From contig DIWJ01000044.1 in NCBI GenBank assembly GCA_002428445.1, forward strand, positions 1 to 64,000: a stretch of DNA of 64,000 nucleotides, given 5' to 3'. Under the pieces are notes generated by a model. The model did not search any database. It had not been told where the DNA came from and was given only the letters and a program-made list of their open reading frames with translations. Shown piece by piece: positions 8,436 to 17,756 of the stretch. A program made the translations under genes and the position numbers. The stretch is from Syntrophaceae bacterium UBA6109. GTDB lineage: Bacteria > Desulfobacterota > Syntrophia > Syntrophales > UBA6109. Position 1 is the first letter of the stretch. The number at the start of each line of letters is the position of its first letter.

Positions 8436-9431
8436 ATGTTGGAGATTCTCAAGCCCGGGATGCTGACGACGGTTCAAGATCTGGGGAGACCGGGATATCT
8501 CCCCATGGGAGTGCCCGTATCGGGCGCATCGGACCCCTTTTCTTTGAAAACGGGGAATCGATTGGTCGGCAACAAGGATGGGGAGGCCGGTATCGAGATT
8601 CTGCTGTACGGACTGCAGCTGCGAGCGCTGGCGAAAATGATTGTCGCCGTCACCGGAGCCGATTTCGGTGCAAAACTGAATCAGGATCCGATTCCCATGT
8701 GGAGAACGGTGGAACTGGAAAAGGGAGATGTCATCTCCTTTCCTTCTTTTGTTCTTCCGTCGAAAAAGGGCTGCAGGGCTTACCTGGCCGTGGCGGGTGG
8801 CATCGATGTACCTGTCATCCTGGGGAGCAAATCGACGTGCCTCCCGGCAAGTTTCGGCGGATTCGAAGGCCGGGCGCTGAAGAAGGGCGACACCGTCAGG
8901 ATCGGGAATGCGGCCCTTCCCCTTCAGCGATTGATCGGCAGGCGGTTGAAGGAAGATCTGATCCCCGATTTTACGGACCATTGGCAGGTCAGGACCGTAT
9001 TGGGGCCGCAGGACCATCTTTTCACGGAAGAGAGCATCGGGACATTCTTCAACCACAAATGGCGTGTATCCCACAAGGTATCCCGGTTCGGCGTGAGGTA
9101 CATCGGTCCGAAATTCGAATTCAAACCGAGGCCTCCGCATCAGGTTCTAAGAGATCCCAAGGGCGATCCCTCCAATATCGTGACCCAGGGGGTCCCACTC
9201 GGCGCCATCGAGGTCGCAGGTGGCGTCGAACCCATTGCGATCAGTGTGGACGGTCCGTCGACGACCGGCTTTGTTATCCTGGCCAATACCATCAGCGCCG
9301 ATCTGTGGAAAATCGGACAATCGAAGCCGGATGATTTCACGACATTCAGCAAAGTGGACGTCGACGAGGCCTATCGGATCCTGGCCGCTGCGGAAAAGAC
9401 ATTCCAGGATGACCCCATCTTGGCGGATTGA
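8436..9431 (+). CDS. pxpC: PxpC/KipA-like biotin-dependent carboxyltransferase family subunit
   Basis: A 331-residue protein of the allophanate hydrolase subunit 2 / KipA / PxpC family. It begins with the family opening LKPGMLTTVQDLGRPGY and then GVPVSGASDPFS, and carries the later VAGGID and STCLPASFGG segments. The ATG at 8436 is chosen because AAGGAG (8424-8429) is spaced 6 bases from it; ATGs at 8421 and 8433 are alternatives. It follows pxpB by about 137 bp and precedes pxpA by 52 bp. It forms the B/C catalytic pair with PxpB, and the cyclophilin-like domains of the two would pack together. Confidence 0.87.
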   Translation: MLEILKPGMLTTVQDLGRPGYLPMGVPVSGASDPFSLKTGNRLVGNKDGEAGIEILLYGLQLRALAKMIVAVTGADFGAKLNQDPIPMWRTVELEKGDVISFPSFVLPSKKGCRAYLAVAGGIDVPVILGSKSTCLPASFGGFEGRALKKGDTVRIGNAALPLQRLIGRRLKEDLIPDFTDHWQVRTVLGPQDHLFTEESIGTFFNHKWRVSHKVSRFGVRYIGPKFEFKPRPPHQVLRDPKGDPSNIVTQGVPLGAIEVAGGVEPIAISVDGPSTTGFVILANTISADLWKIGQSKPDDFTTFSKVDVDEAYRILAAAEKTFQDDPILAD

Positions 9432-9483
9432 ACGCCTTGATCTTCAAGGCATGAATTCACGACGGGAATGGAGCGGGTTGCCT

Positions 9484-10254
9484 ATGCCAAAAATCATGAT
9501 CGCGCTGAATTCGGATACGGGAGAGAGCTTCGGCAATTTTCGAGTCGGAAATGACGAGGAACTCATGAAATTCATCAGTTCGGCGAACATCGCCTGCGGC
9601 TTCCATGCGGGAGATCCGGTGGTGATGGCGCATACCGTACGGTTGGCGAAGGAGTACGGCGTATCCATCGGTGCGCACCCGGGCTATCCCGATTTGATGG
9701 GCTTCGGAAGACGGAAGATGGACGTCACCCCGGAGGAGATGAAGGATTATGTCGTCTATCAGATCGGCGCATTGAAGGCTTTCGTGGAAGCGGAAGGATT
9801 GCAGCTCCAGCATGTATGGCTGCACGGCGCCCTGCAGTCGGCGGCGGGGAAAGACGAATCCATGGCAAAGGCGATCGTCGATGGAATACGAAGAGTCGAT
9901 CCGAAATTGATCATGGCATCCCGCCCCAGTCTGCTGTCATACAAGATGGCTGAAAAAGCGGGACTGAGAACGGCCGTCTTCGTGGGCGTCGACCTTGAAT
10001 ACGATCGCGATGGCATGCCGGTCATACAGCGCAAGAAGAAACCGACCGATCCAGGGGAAGCCGCCGCGAAAGCGGTGAAGATCGCCAAGGAGGGAAAGCT
10101 CACGGCGACAACCGGCGAAGAGATCGACATGAGGGCAAACGCCATCCTGGTTCATGGCGACACGCCCAATGCCATAGACGTCCTGAAAGAGATCCGGAGG
10201 AAATTCGAGCGGGAGGACATCGAAGTCGTCCCCCTGGGAAGGATGTTTCCATGA
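9484..10254 (+). CDS. pxpA: LamB/YcsF family protein, PxpA-like subunit (diverged)
   Basis: A 256-residue TIM-barrel protein of the LamB/YcsF (PxpA) family. It keeps the diagnostic block ISSANIACGFHAGDP, followed by GVSIGAHPGYPD. The ATG at 9484 starts just before the first beta strand. Two family motifs differ from E. coli PxpA as I recall it. The N-terminal DLNADLGEG-type motif reads ALNSDTGES. The VKPHGxLYN-type motif reads H110-V-W-L-H114-G-A-L-Q, losing the Lys. The fold and the partner genes support an amide- or lactam-cleaving complex, but the substrate may not be 5-oxoproline. Confidence 0.85.
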   Translation: MPKIMIALNSDTGESFGNFRVGNDEELMKFISSANIACGFHAGDPVVMAHTVRLAKEYGVSIGAHPGYPDLMGFGRRKMDVTPEEMKDYVVYQIGALKAFVEAEGLQLQHVWLHGALQSAAGKDESMAKAIVDGIRRVDPKLIMASRPSLLSYKMAEKAGLRTAVFVGVDLEYDRDGMPVIQRKKKPTDPGEAAAKAVKIAKEGKLTATTGEEIDMRANAILVHGDTPNAIDVLKEIRRKFEREDIEVVPLGRMFP

Positions 10255-10357
10255 CGGCCGGGACCGGCATCGGAAAGATGATTGAACGGACGGCCGCACA
10301 AGCGCGGTAAGCAAGCCGGGATAAGCGATGCTGCAAGCTTTGGAAAGGGAGGGGAAC

Positions 10358-11374
10358 ATGGCTGTTGGATGGGCGATTGTCGGCACGGGCCGGGTACACA
10401 AGTTGATGGCGGCAGCTCTCAAGGAGGCCGAGGACACCAGACTGCTGGCGGTGACGGGACGTACTCAGGCCGCCGCCGATGCTTTCGCCAAGGGGCACGA
10501 TATCGAACGGGCTTACGATTCGCTGGACGCCATGCTGCGCGATCCCGAGGTGAACGTCGTCTATGTCGGGAGCCCCAACAACCTTCACTGCGCGCACGCC
10601 GTGAAGGCCGCGGAGGCGGGGAAGCACGTCCTGTGCGAGAAGCCCATGGCCAAGAGCCTGAAGGAGTGCCGCGCGATCATCGAAGCCTGCGAGAAGAACG
10701 GGGTTAAGCTGGGCCTGGGGTTTATGTATCGCCAGCACCCGGCTCATCTGAAGGCGCGGGAAATCATCGCTTCCGGCCAGTTGGGCCAATTGAATTTCGT
10801 CAAGATCCAGGCGGAAGTCCCGCCGGAAGTCCTGCCTCGATGGTACTACGAACCCGGTGTGGCCGGCGGCGGCGTCCTGTATATGTATGGAACGCACCGC
10901 ATCGATCTCCTCCGTTTCATCCTGGGACGCGATGTGGAGGAAGTCAGCGCGTTCATCGGCGAGCATACGGAGCAGCGGCCTTTCGAAGAAATCGCCGTGG
11001 GAATGCTGAAATTCGAGAAGGGCCTCTACGGCACGGCGCACTTCTGCCTGAATACCCCCCGCGGGATGAACGGCCTGGAAGTGCACGGCACCAAAGGCTC
11101 GTTGTTCTGCGTCAATACGACCGGTCAGTGGTTCGGCGGCGGCGGCGGGGAGTTGATCGTCAAGGACGAAAAAGGCGATCACCAGCAGCCGTTCCCCAAA
11201 CCGAACCTCTACCGGAGTGAGGTCGAGGACTTCAACCGGTGCGTCAAGACCGGCGGCGAGCCCGCCGCCACGGGGCTGGACGGACTGCGAACCGCCGAGG
11301 TCTGCATCGGGATGTTTGAATCGGGGCGCCGGGGAAAGACGATGAAGATGGAAGACTTGAGGAAAGTCGGGTAA
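10358..11374 (+). CDS. Gfo/Idh/MocA family NAD(P)-dependent oxidoreductase
   Basis: A 338-residue dehydrogenase. The N-terminal Rossmann fold has the turn AIVGTGRVH, followed by the CEKPMAKS motif whose Lys is catalytic in the family. The C-terminal alpha/beta substrate domain contains GGGVLYMYGTHRIDLLRF. The ATG at 10358 is preferred over one at 10328 because AAGGGAGGGG sits just upstream of it. The family oxidises or reduces sugars, inositols or other carbonyl compounds. It continues the + strand catabolic series, but the specific reaction cannot be assigned. Confidence 0.87.
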   Translation: MAVGWAIVGTGRVHKLMAAALKEAEDTRLLAVTGRTQAAADAFAKGHDIERAYDSLDAMLRDPEVNVVYVGSPNNLHCAHAVKAAEAGKHVLCEKPMAKSLKECRAIIEACEKNGVKLGLGFMYRQHPAHLKAREIIASGQLGQLNFVKIQAEVPPEVLPRWYYEPGVAGGGVLYMYGTHRIDLLRFILGRDVEEVSAFIGEHTEQRPFEEIAVGMLKFEKGLYGTAHFCLNTPRGMNGLEVHGTKGSLFCVNTTGQWFGGGGGELIVKDEKGDHQQPFPKPNLYRSEVEDFNRCVKTGGEPAATGLDGLRTAEVCIGMFESGRRGKTMKMEDLRKVG

Positions 11375-11452
11375 CGTCGGGGCCGGGCGGCGGCAGGATT
11401 CACAGAATCGCCGCAGCGAACATCTTTTATGAATTTCAAGGAGGAGTATTGA

Positions 11453-12325
11453 ATGGGAAAGCCGGTATTTTACATCAATGGAAAATTTGTCGAAGAACAT
11501 GAAGCCGCCATCTCCATCATGGACCATGGGTTCCTGTACGGCGACGGTATTTTTGAGGCGTTTCGGGCCTACAAGGGAAGAATCTTCCAGTTCGATACGC
11601 ACATGAACCGGTTGTACGATTCGGCCAAGATCATCGGCCTGGACATCCCTCTGAGCCAGGAGGAATTCAAGAAGGTCATCATCGAAACCGTCCGGAAGTC
11701 GGGTTATCAGGACTGCTACATCCGGCCCCAAGTGACGCGGGGAATCGGCTTGCTGGGCTGCGATCCGGTCTCCTGCAAGAAATCGACGGTCGTCGTCTAT
11801 GTCGTTCCGCTTCCGGGCATGAAAAAGGATCGCTCGATCCGGATCATCATTTCCTCCTACCGGAGACCTTCGGCCTGCATTCTTCCTGGTTCAAGCAAGA
11901 TGACGCAGTATATCAACCTCATTCTGGCCAGGATGGAGGCAAAGGCGAGCGGGGTCGATGACGCGCTTCTTCTGGACACGAGGGGATTCGTGTCGGAAGG
12001 CCCCGGATGGAACATCTTCCTCGTGAAGGATCGTACGGTCATAACACCCTCGATTGCCTCCAGCATATTGGTCGGGGTCACGAGAAATGTGATGATTCGC
12101 CTTTTCAAGGAATTGAATTATTCCGTGGAAGAGCGGGATGTTGTCGTATCCGAGCTGTATACGGCGGACGAGATATTCGGAACAGGTACGGGAACGGAGA
12201 TTACACCGGTCATTGAAGTGAGCGGAAGAAAGATCGGGGAAGGGAAACCGGGTCCCGTGACGAATGAAATGGACGAGAAGTTCAGGGAATTCAAGAAAGA
12301 CAATGGAACCCCGGTCTATGAATGA
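11453..12325 (+). CDS. class IV PLP-dependent aminotransferase (branched-chain aminotransferase-like)
   Basis: A 290-residue fold-type IV aminotransferase. The N-terminus (FYINGKFV, then SIMDHGFLYGDGIFEAFRAY) is typical of IlvE, D-amino acid transaminase and aminodeoxychorismate lyase. K149 in GSSKMTQYINL is the expected PLP Schiff-base lysine, followed by the cofactor-binding FVSEGPGWNIF segment. AAGGAGG lies upstream of the ATG. In this context it probably transaminates an amino acid released by the pathway, for instance after lactam opening by the PxpABC-like complex. Branched-chain amino acid metabolism is the alternative. Confidence 0.85.
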   Translation: MGKPVFYINGKFVEEHEAAISIMDHGFLYGDGIFEAFRAYKGRIFQFDTHMNRLYDSAKIIGLDIPLSQEEFKKVIIETVRKSGYQDCYIRPQVTRGIGLLGCDPVSCKKSTVVVYVVPLPGMKKDRSIRIIISSYRRPSACILPGSSKMTQYINLILARMEAKASGVDDALLLDTRGFVSEGPGWNIFLVKDRTVITPSIASSILVGVTRNVMIRLFKELNYSVEERDVVVSELYTADEIFGTGTGTEITPVIEVSGRKIGEGKPGPVTNEMDEKFREFKKDNGTPVYE

Positions 12326-12652
12326 TCTTCGATCCGCTCATGGAAGAAGGGGTTTGCAGTGAAAGGGTGCAGAAGACGAAGAAAGTTGGTTTGATTGCGG
12401 GATGAGCTGCGCCAATAGATTGCGCAGGCAAGTTGACTCGCGATACGGGTACTTGCACCTCGCGCAACAACGTTTGTCCTTCAGTCTGTACTTTTTCCGA
12501 TGTCGGCAAAGAGGGCAAACCCGGTGTCCGTTTTTGCAGGGTTTTCTTGACGGATGCCGGTAAGCCTTGCTCTCGCTGAATGTGAAATCATGATCAATAG
12601 TTGAATCTCTGCGGCGCCCTTAGCACGGGTGCCAGAACAGGATCCATTACCT
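12326..12652. other. intergenic gap, no gene supported
   Basis: A 327-base gap between the aminotransferase and the PrpD-like gene. A 75-codon reverse frame (12291-12518) spans much of it but has no recognisable motif and overlaps the aminotransferase end. No strong hairpin-plus-T-tract terminator or clear promoter was found by eye. Confidence 0.4.
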
Positions 12653-14014
12653 ATGAAAAAGATTACACGGGAATTGGCAGGATTCGCTGCGGATCTTCGC
12701 TATGGACTGTTGGATCCCGACCTCATTGCGAAATTCAAGACCTATTTACTGGATGCCATCGGCTGCGCTCTTCACGGGACATCCCAGCCCTGGGCGCAGA
12801 TCGTCGCCGATTATGTCAAGGAGCAGAAAGGGAAGCGCGAGGCCACACTGTGGCTGCAGAACTTTCGGGGACCGAGCGCCAACGTGGCCCTGGGCCTGGG
12901 CGTGATGATCCACAGCTTCGATTTCGACGACTACCACAACGCCAAGATCCATCCGGGCGCGCCGGTGATACCGGCGGCCCTGTCCCTGGGGGAGGCGATC
13001 GGCGCTTCCGGCAGGGATGTCCTGACGGCCATGGTCGCCGGATACGAAACGATGATCCGGGTGAGTCTTGCCACGGGCCCGAATGCCTCCCGGCTCAGGG
13101 GCTGGCATCTGACGGGAACGACGGGCACTTTCGGCGCGGCCGCGGCCGCGGGAAATCTCCTGAAACTCGGCGCGGACGACATGGCGAGCGCGTTGGGGAT
13201 GGCCGGAACGCAGTCGGCGGGACTCTGGGCCTTTCTCGCCGACGGCGCCATGAGCAAGCGCTTCCATCCGGGGCGGGCCGCCCAGAGCGGCGTCATGGCC
13301 GCGCAGCTCGCCTGCAGGGGCTTCCGGGGACCGACGCAGATCCTCGAGACTGAGGATGGCGGTTTTTGCCGGGCCACGTCGGACCAGATCGATCTTTCCC
13401 TCATTACAAAGGATCTCGGAACAGCATTCATGAGCGGCGAGACGAACATCAAGCCCTATGCCTGCTGCGCCAGTTCGCACTCCGCCGTCGATGCGATCCT
13501 GGCGATCCGGAAAGAGCACTCCTTCGAGGTCTCCGATATCGAAAAGGTGTTCGTCAAAACCGCCGCGGGAGTGCGGGTGCAGTGCGGCTTTCCGTACCGG
13601 GCCAAGGGCGTCGTGGAGGCCCAGATGAGCCTCCAGTTCATCGCGGCCGTGGTGCTGACGGAGGGCGCGGCATTCCCGGAGCAGTTTTCCGAAGCGAAGA
13701 TTGCCGATCCTTCGCTCATGGAACTGGCAAGGCGCGTCGAAGTCGTCCTGGATTCCGATATCGACAAGCTGTATCCGAAACGGTATCCGAACCGGGTCGA
13801 GATCATTCTGCGGGACGGGCGGCGATTCGAGGTGCGGATTGATTTTCCGAAGGGTTCCGCAGCTCAGCCCATGTCCTTCGACGATGTGGCCGCAAAATTC
13901 CGCAGCCTGGCTTCTTTCGCCGTCACGGCGGATCGGGCGGAGCGGATCGTCGATACGGTGGATGGCCTGGAAGAACTGGAAGACATCAGGGAGCTTTCCG
14001 TTCTTCTCGGATAA
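12653..14014 (+). CDS. MmgE/PrpD family protein (2-methylcitrate dehydratase-like)
   Basis: A 453-residue protein of the MmgE/PrpD superfamily. Recognisable blocks are DAIGCALHG near residue 33, the FDFDDYHNAKIHPGAPVIPAAL segment near residues 90-110, and GWHLTGTTGTFGAAAAAGNL. The late KPYACCASSHSAVDAIL block corresponds to the family's cysteine/histidine-containing region. ATG 12653 is chosen; a GTG at 12629 is an alternative. Members dehydrate or isomerise hydroxy-tricarboxylates (PrpD, cis-aconitate decarboxylase), and many uncharacterised ones occur in catabolic clusters like this. It probably performs a dehydration step here. Confidence 0.87.
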   Translation: MKKITRELAGFAADLRYGLLDPDLIAKFKTYLLDAIGCALHGTSQPWAQIVADYVKEQKGKREATLWLQNFRGPSANVALGLGVMIHSFDFDDYHNAKIHPGAPVIPAALSLGEAIGASGRDVLTAMVAGYETMIRVSLATGPNASRLRGWHLTGTTGTFGAAAAAGNLLKLGADDMASALGMAGTQSAGLWAFLADGAMSKRFHPGRAAQSGVMAAQLACRGFRGPTQILETEDGGFCRATSDQIDLSLITKDLGTAFMSGETNIKPYACCASSHSAVDAILAIRKEHSFEVSDIEKVFVKTAAGVRVQCGFPYRAKGVVEAQMSLQFIAAVVLTEGAAFPEQFSEAKIADPSLMELARRVEVVLDSDIDKLYPKRYPNRVEIILRDGRRFEVRIDFPKGSAAQPMSFDDVAAKFRSLASFAVTADRAERIVDTVDGLEELEDIRELSVLLG

Positions 14015-14070
14015 CCATGGAGAGATTGCACGCTTTTGTGAACAGCTGTAGAACCGAAAGGGGTCCATAC

Positions 14071-15003
14071 ATGGAGAAGATCAACCTCAAGAAAACTGCC
14101 CTCGAAATCTCGCGCATCGGGCTTGGGACCAATGCCGTAGGCGGCCACAACCTCTATAGCCGGCTGGATGAAACGCAGGGCAGAGCGCTTGTTCGGGAAG
14201 CATTGAAGCAGGGCATTACGTTTTTTGACACGGCAGACGCCTATGGACTTGGTCGGTCTGAAGAACTGCTCGGAGAGGAACTGAAATCTTGCAGAAATGA
14301 CATTATCATCGCCACCAAAGGCGCCATCCAGCTTGGACGGGATGGGAGCCGGAGAATCAATAATCGCCCGGAGTACCTGAGGGCGGCGCTTGAAGCGAGC
14401 CTGAGACGACTCGCGATGGACTATGTCGATCTCTATTACATCCACCGTGTCGACCCGGAAGTGCCGCTTGCCGAGTCGGTCGGGGCACTCGAGACGCTGA
14501 AGACGGAGGGGAAGATCCGCGCTATCGGCCTGTCCAATGCCACCGCAGAGCAGCTCAGGGAAGCCGACCGCAGCGGCGTCATCAACGCCTACCAGGGTGC
14601 GTACAACCTGCTTCAACGCGACGTGGAGGCCGACCTTTTGCCCTATTGCGTGGAAGCCGGGATTTCCTTTATTCCCTATGGGCCGCTGGCGTTCGGAATC
14701 CTGGGCGGCAAATACGACGAGAATTTCAAACTTGCACCGGAAGACTGGCGCAATAATGTTGCGCTCTTTCGCGCAGACCAGTTCAGCCAGAATCTTCAGC
14801 GCGTTGCGAAGCTGCGCGAAATCGCGAAAACGAATGCGATAACCCTGCCGAATCTGGCCTTGGCCTGGCTGCTTCATCAACCCGGTGTCGATGCCGTCAT
14901 CCCGGGCGGCAAACGGCCGAGCCAGGTATCGGAAAACGTCTCGGCCAGCGCAGTGCGGCTTTCGGAAAAAGATTTGGAAGCCATGCGCGATGCGGCGGAA
15001 TAG
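14071..15003 (+). CDS. aldo/keto reductase
   Basis: A 310-residue TIM-barrel NAD(P)H-dependent aldo-keto reductase. The catalytic tetrad is visible: Asp and Tyr in FFDTADAYGLGRSEELLGE, Lys in IIATKGAI and His in YYIHRVD. The C-terminal cofactor region AVIPGGKRPSQVSENV is typical of AKR families close to YajO/Tas and AKR11-13. ATG 14071 matches the family start and has AAAGGGG upstream; an ATG at 14017 would add an unrelated extension. It belongs to the catabolic series and is followed by a transporter. The carbonyl substrate is unknown. Confidence 0.88.
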   Translation: MEKINLKKTALEISRIGLGTNAVGGHNLYSRLDETQGRALVREALKQGITFFDTADAYGLGRSEELLGEELKSCRNDIIIATKGAIQLGRDGSRRINNRPEYLRAALEASLRRLAMDYVDLYYIHRVDPEVPLAESVGALETLKTEGKIRAIGLSNATAEQLREADRSGVINAYQGAYNLLQRDVEADLLPYCVEAGISFIPYGPLAFGILGGKYDENFKLAPEDWRNNVALFRADQFSQNLQRVAKLREIAKTNAITLPNLALAWLLHQPGVDAVIPGGKRPSQVSENVSASAVRLSEKDLEAMRDAAE

Positions 15004-15091
15004 TTTTTAGCCATTGCGCGTTCTTACGGAAAACAATGCTCGGAAAGAAATGCAGGAAGATCCATGCTGCTGATGCAGCTTCTCATATCAA

Positions 15092-16342
15092 ATGCACATA
15101 TTTGAGAACACCCACGCGCCATCGCCATCCGAGAAAAGCGAGCCGGGATGCTACTATGGCTACGTTATTGTAGCCAGCGGCTTCCTGGTCCTCATGCTGG
15201 TATACGGAGCGCAGTTCAGCTTCGGTGTCTTTTTCAAGCCGATGTTGAAGGAATTTGGGTTCTCGAGGGGGGTTCTCTCCGGCGCCTATTCGCTGAACTT
15301 GGCCATGCAGGCCGTGGCTTATATCTTTACGGGTAAGCTCAGCGACAGATATGGCCCCCGGATCGTTGTGACTTGCTGCGGGTTCTGCCTGGGCAGCAGC
15401 TATCTATTAATGTCCCAGGTGCAGATGGTCTGGCAGATTTATATCATTTTTGGAGTGCTCACCAGTATCGGCACGGCCTGCGCCCTGGTGCCTTTACTTT
15501 CAACGATCGCCAGATGGTTTGCTTCCACAAGAGGCTTGATGAGCGGCATTGCCGCGGCGGGGGTCGGCGTCGGAACATTGCTTTTGCCGCCCTTGTGCAG
15601 CTACTCGATAGCGAGCCTCGGCTGGCGCACCTCGTACATGATCATCGGCTTGGGCGTACTGATACTGATCGTTTTCAGCGCCCAGCTGCTAAAACGTGAT
15701 CCACCCCGGAATACGCAATCCGTTCGCGGCATGTCTGCGCAGCATGCGAATCGCGGCGGGGACTATACCTTCCGCGACGCATTGCGCACCAGGCAATTCT
15801 GGTTGCTCAGCGGGGTCTTTTTTTTGCTGGGTGCATGTGTCCACTCCATATTTGTGCATATCGTACCGCATGCAACAGATGTCGGCATTTCGGAGGTAAC
15901 TGCCGCCACGATTGTTTCCGTCATTGGCGGCGTCAGCATTATCAGTAAAGTGGGGGTAGGTACGGCGATTGACCGTTTCGGCAATAGACCGGTCGCGCTC
16001 ATGATCAGCTCACTGATGTTCATTTCCCTGATCGCCCTGCAATTTTCAGATGCTCTCGGTGCTTTTTACGCCTTCGCTGTAATTTTTTCTTTTGGTTATG
16101 GTGGATTTGTCGCCATACAATCGCCTTATGTGGCTGAACTTTTCGGCTTGAAACACCATGGCGCCATCTTCGGATTTGCATTATTTATCCAAGGGGCAGG
16201 AGCATTCGGGCCATTTGCTGCCGGAAAGATATTTGATGTGACTTCGAGTTATCGCCCCGCTTTTCTGATGTTGGCCATCCTGAGTTTTCTGGCTATCTTG
16301 CTGACCATTGGAATAACAAAACGAATCGTCAAAGACCCGTGA
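15092..16342 (+). CDS. MFS transporter (oxalate/formate antiporter / monocarboxylate type)
   Basis: A 416-residue inner-membrane carrier with about twelve hydrophobic segments. The opening GYVIVASGFLVLMLVYGAQFSFGVFFKPM is characteristic of the OFA/MCT branch, which carries monocarboxylates and dicarboxylates. The loop motif GKLSDRYGPR between helices 2 and 3 is the MFS signature. It ends the catabolic cluster and probably imports the substrate acid or exports a product. It is clearly less similar to the two - strand MFS genes at 17.8-20.4 kb than they are to each other. Confidence 0.87.
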   Translation: MHIFENTHAPSPSEKSEPGCYYGYVIVASGFLVLMLVYGAQFSFGVFFKPMLKEFGFSRGVLSGAYSLNLAMQAVAYIFTGKLSDRYGPRIVVTCCGFCLGSSYLLMSQVQMVWQIYIIFGVLTSIGTACALVPLLSTIARWFASTRGLMSGIAAAGVGVGTLLLPPLCSYSIASLGWRTSYMIIGLGVLILIVFSAQLLKRDPPRNTQSVRGMSAQHANRGGDYTFRDALRTRQFWLLSGVFFLLGACVHSIFVHIVPHATDVGISEVTAATIVSVIGGVSIISKVGVGTAIDRFGNRPVALMISSLMFISLIALQFSDALGAFYAFAVIFSFGYGGFVAIQSPYVAELFGLKHHGAIFGFALFIQGAGAFGPFAAGKIFDVTSSYRPAFLMLAILSFLAILLTIGITKRIVKDP

Positions 16343-16479
16343 GAAGACGATAACAGTTCTTCTCGGATCCCCGTCTTGACTTTTCCGGAAATTGGGAGCA
16401 TCAGAAAGTCGACAGGACATCGCCGGAAGGCAACTTTCAGCTGACCCTTTTCCAAGGGTGATGCCATGAAAAAGGAATG

Positions 16480-16513
16480 AAACCCCCGTTTCCGTAAAGA
16501 GGCGGGGTTTTTT
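16480..16513 (+). terminator. rho-independent terminator closing the catabolic cluster
   Basis: AAACCCC (16480-16486) pairs with GGGGTTT (16504-16510), and the T run continues to 16513. It lies 138 bases past the MFS stop codon and just before the next gene's ribosome binding site, so it is well placed to end the long + strand transcript. Confidence 0.6.
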
Positions 16514-16568
16514 GTTTGGCAGGGCGTTGCAGGACCGAGAATCTCTCTGTCTGAAGGAGGACGGCGCG

Positions 16569-17702
16569 ATGTCCAACCTTCCCACCGGCCGCCGGCGGCG
16601 GCGCAGGATCTTTCGCCTGATCGGGCAAATCGCCGCCATCATCGCCGGCGTCGTTCTTGCCGCTCTCGGCGCAGCCGCATGCGTCCTGAGCGGTTCGGCC
16701 CTCTTCTTCCTGAGGAACCATCCGAACTTTCTCCTGCTCCTTCCCGTTTTCGGGTTCCTGGCGGCGGTGATGCTCCTGCTCTTCCTCCTGGGCCTCAAGA
16801 TCATCCGGGACGCCGTTCGGGCCGCGCGCGACCGCACGCTCGACAATATCGACCTCGACAGGGAGCCCTGGATGGCGAATGCCGAGTGGCGGAACAGGCG
16901 CATCGTTCACAAGATCACGGCCGTCCCCGCGGTTCGTTACCTTCAGATCGTGGGCATGGGGGTTCTTCTGTGCTTCGCTGCGGTCGGCGTGATGACCATT
17001 CCGGCCGGGATCCTGGCGACGGCCGTGCTGATCGCCGGCGGGATTGCCCTGGCGCTGATCCTCCTGTACCGGCATCTTCGGAGCAGGAAGGTCGAGGTCC
17101 AGCCCCGCCATGCCCTGCCGGTGATCTTTATCCTGCCCGTGATCATCGTCCTGCCCGGCGCATTGAATCTATTCTCCCCGGAGATCAACCGGATTCTGGA
17201 AACGGCGGCCATGACCTTCATGGTTTGCGCAGCGGCAGGCATCCTCGTGTATCTCCTTTTGAAGGAAAAGAAGTACGGGACGTCGGTCTGCCATCTCAAG
17301 ACGCTGCCCGCCTTCGTGGGCGGAGTCCTCGAAACGGAGGTCGAGATCGACTTTCCGCAGATCAAGACCGGATTGCCCGAACTTCCCGAAGGACCCGTCG
17401 AGGCGGAGCTCCAGAACTTCGAATCCACCGGCCGCAGTGTCATTGTCCACTGGAGTAAGAAGATCACGATTCCCGTTCCCGAGGTGATCCGGCCGGGCGA
17501 CGGGACGCTCCGGATCCCGGTCTCGATCGCGATTCCGCTCGAAGAGAAGGGGCAAATGAAGAAGTGGACCTTCTGGACGGGCGGGTCCTGGAAGCTCGAG
17601 GTCCGGGCGGCCTTTCCGGGCGTCGACTACGCCTCGTGGTTCATCGTCCCGGTGGGTTTTCCGGAAGACTTCCCGTGGCTCTCCGGGGCCGGGGAACCGT
17701 GA
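16569..17702 (+). CDS. polytopic membrane protein of unknown function with C-terminal soluble domain
   Basis: A 377-residue protein I do not recognise. After a basic N-terminus (RRRRRRIF) there are about six or seven hydrophobic segments within residues 20-235. A hydrophilic, probably beta-rich domain of about 140 residues follows, with regular alternating hydrophobic residues and Pro-rich turns (LPELPEGPVEAELQNFESTG). AAGGAGG (16554-16560) fixes the ATG at 16569. It is preceded by a terminator and converges with the - strand MFS gene ending at 17757, so it is probably a single-gene unit. The C-terminal domain might bind a ligand on one side of the membrane. Confidence 0.7.
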   Translation: MSNLPTGRRRRRRIFRLIGQIAAIIAGVVLAALGAAACVLSGSALFFLRNHPNFLLLLPVFGFLAAVMLLLFLLGLKIIRDAVRAARDRTLDNIDLDREPWMANAEWRNRRIVHKITAVPAVRYLQIVGMGVLLCFAAVGVMTIPAGILATAVLIAGGIALALILLYRHLRSRKVEVQPRHALPVIFILPVIIVLPGALNLFSPEINRILETAAMTFMVCAAAGILVYLLLKEKKYGTSVCHLKTLPAFVGGVLETEVEIDFPQIKTGLPELPEGPVEAELQNFESTGRSVIVHWSKKITIPVPEVIRPGDGTLRIPVSIAIPLEEKGQMKKWTFWTGGSWKLEVRAAFPGVDYASWFIVPVGFPEDFPWLSGAGEP

Positions 17703-17756
17703 CCGTTGCGGCCCCCGGGCCGTTCGCCGAAGGAAGAGTGCGCAGGACGGCGGGGT

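Noticed and set aside
12291..12518. A 75-codon - strand frame in the gap before the PrpD-like gene.
   Set aside because: No recognisable motif, no ribosome binding site evidence, and it overlaps the aminotransferase end.
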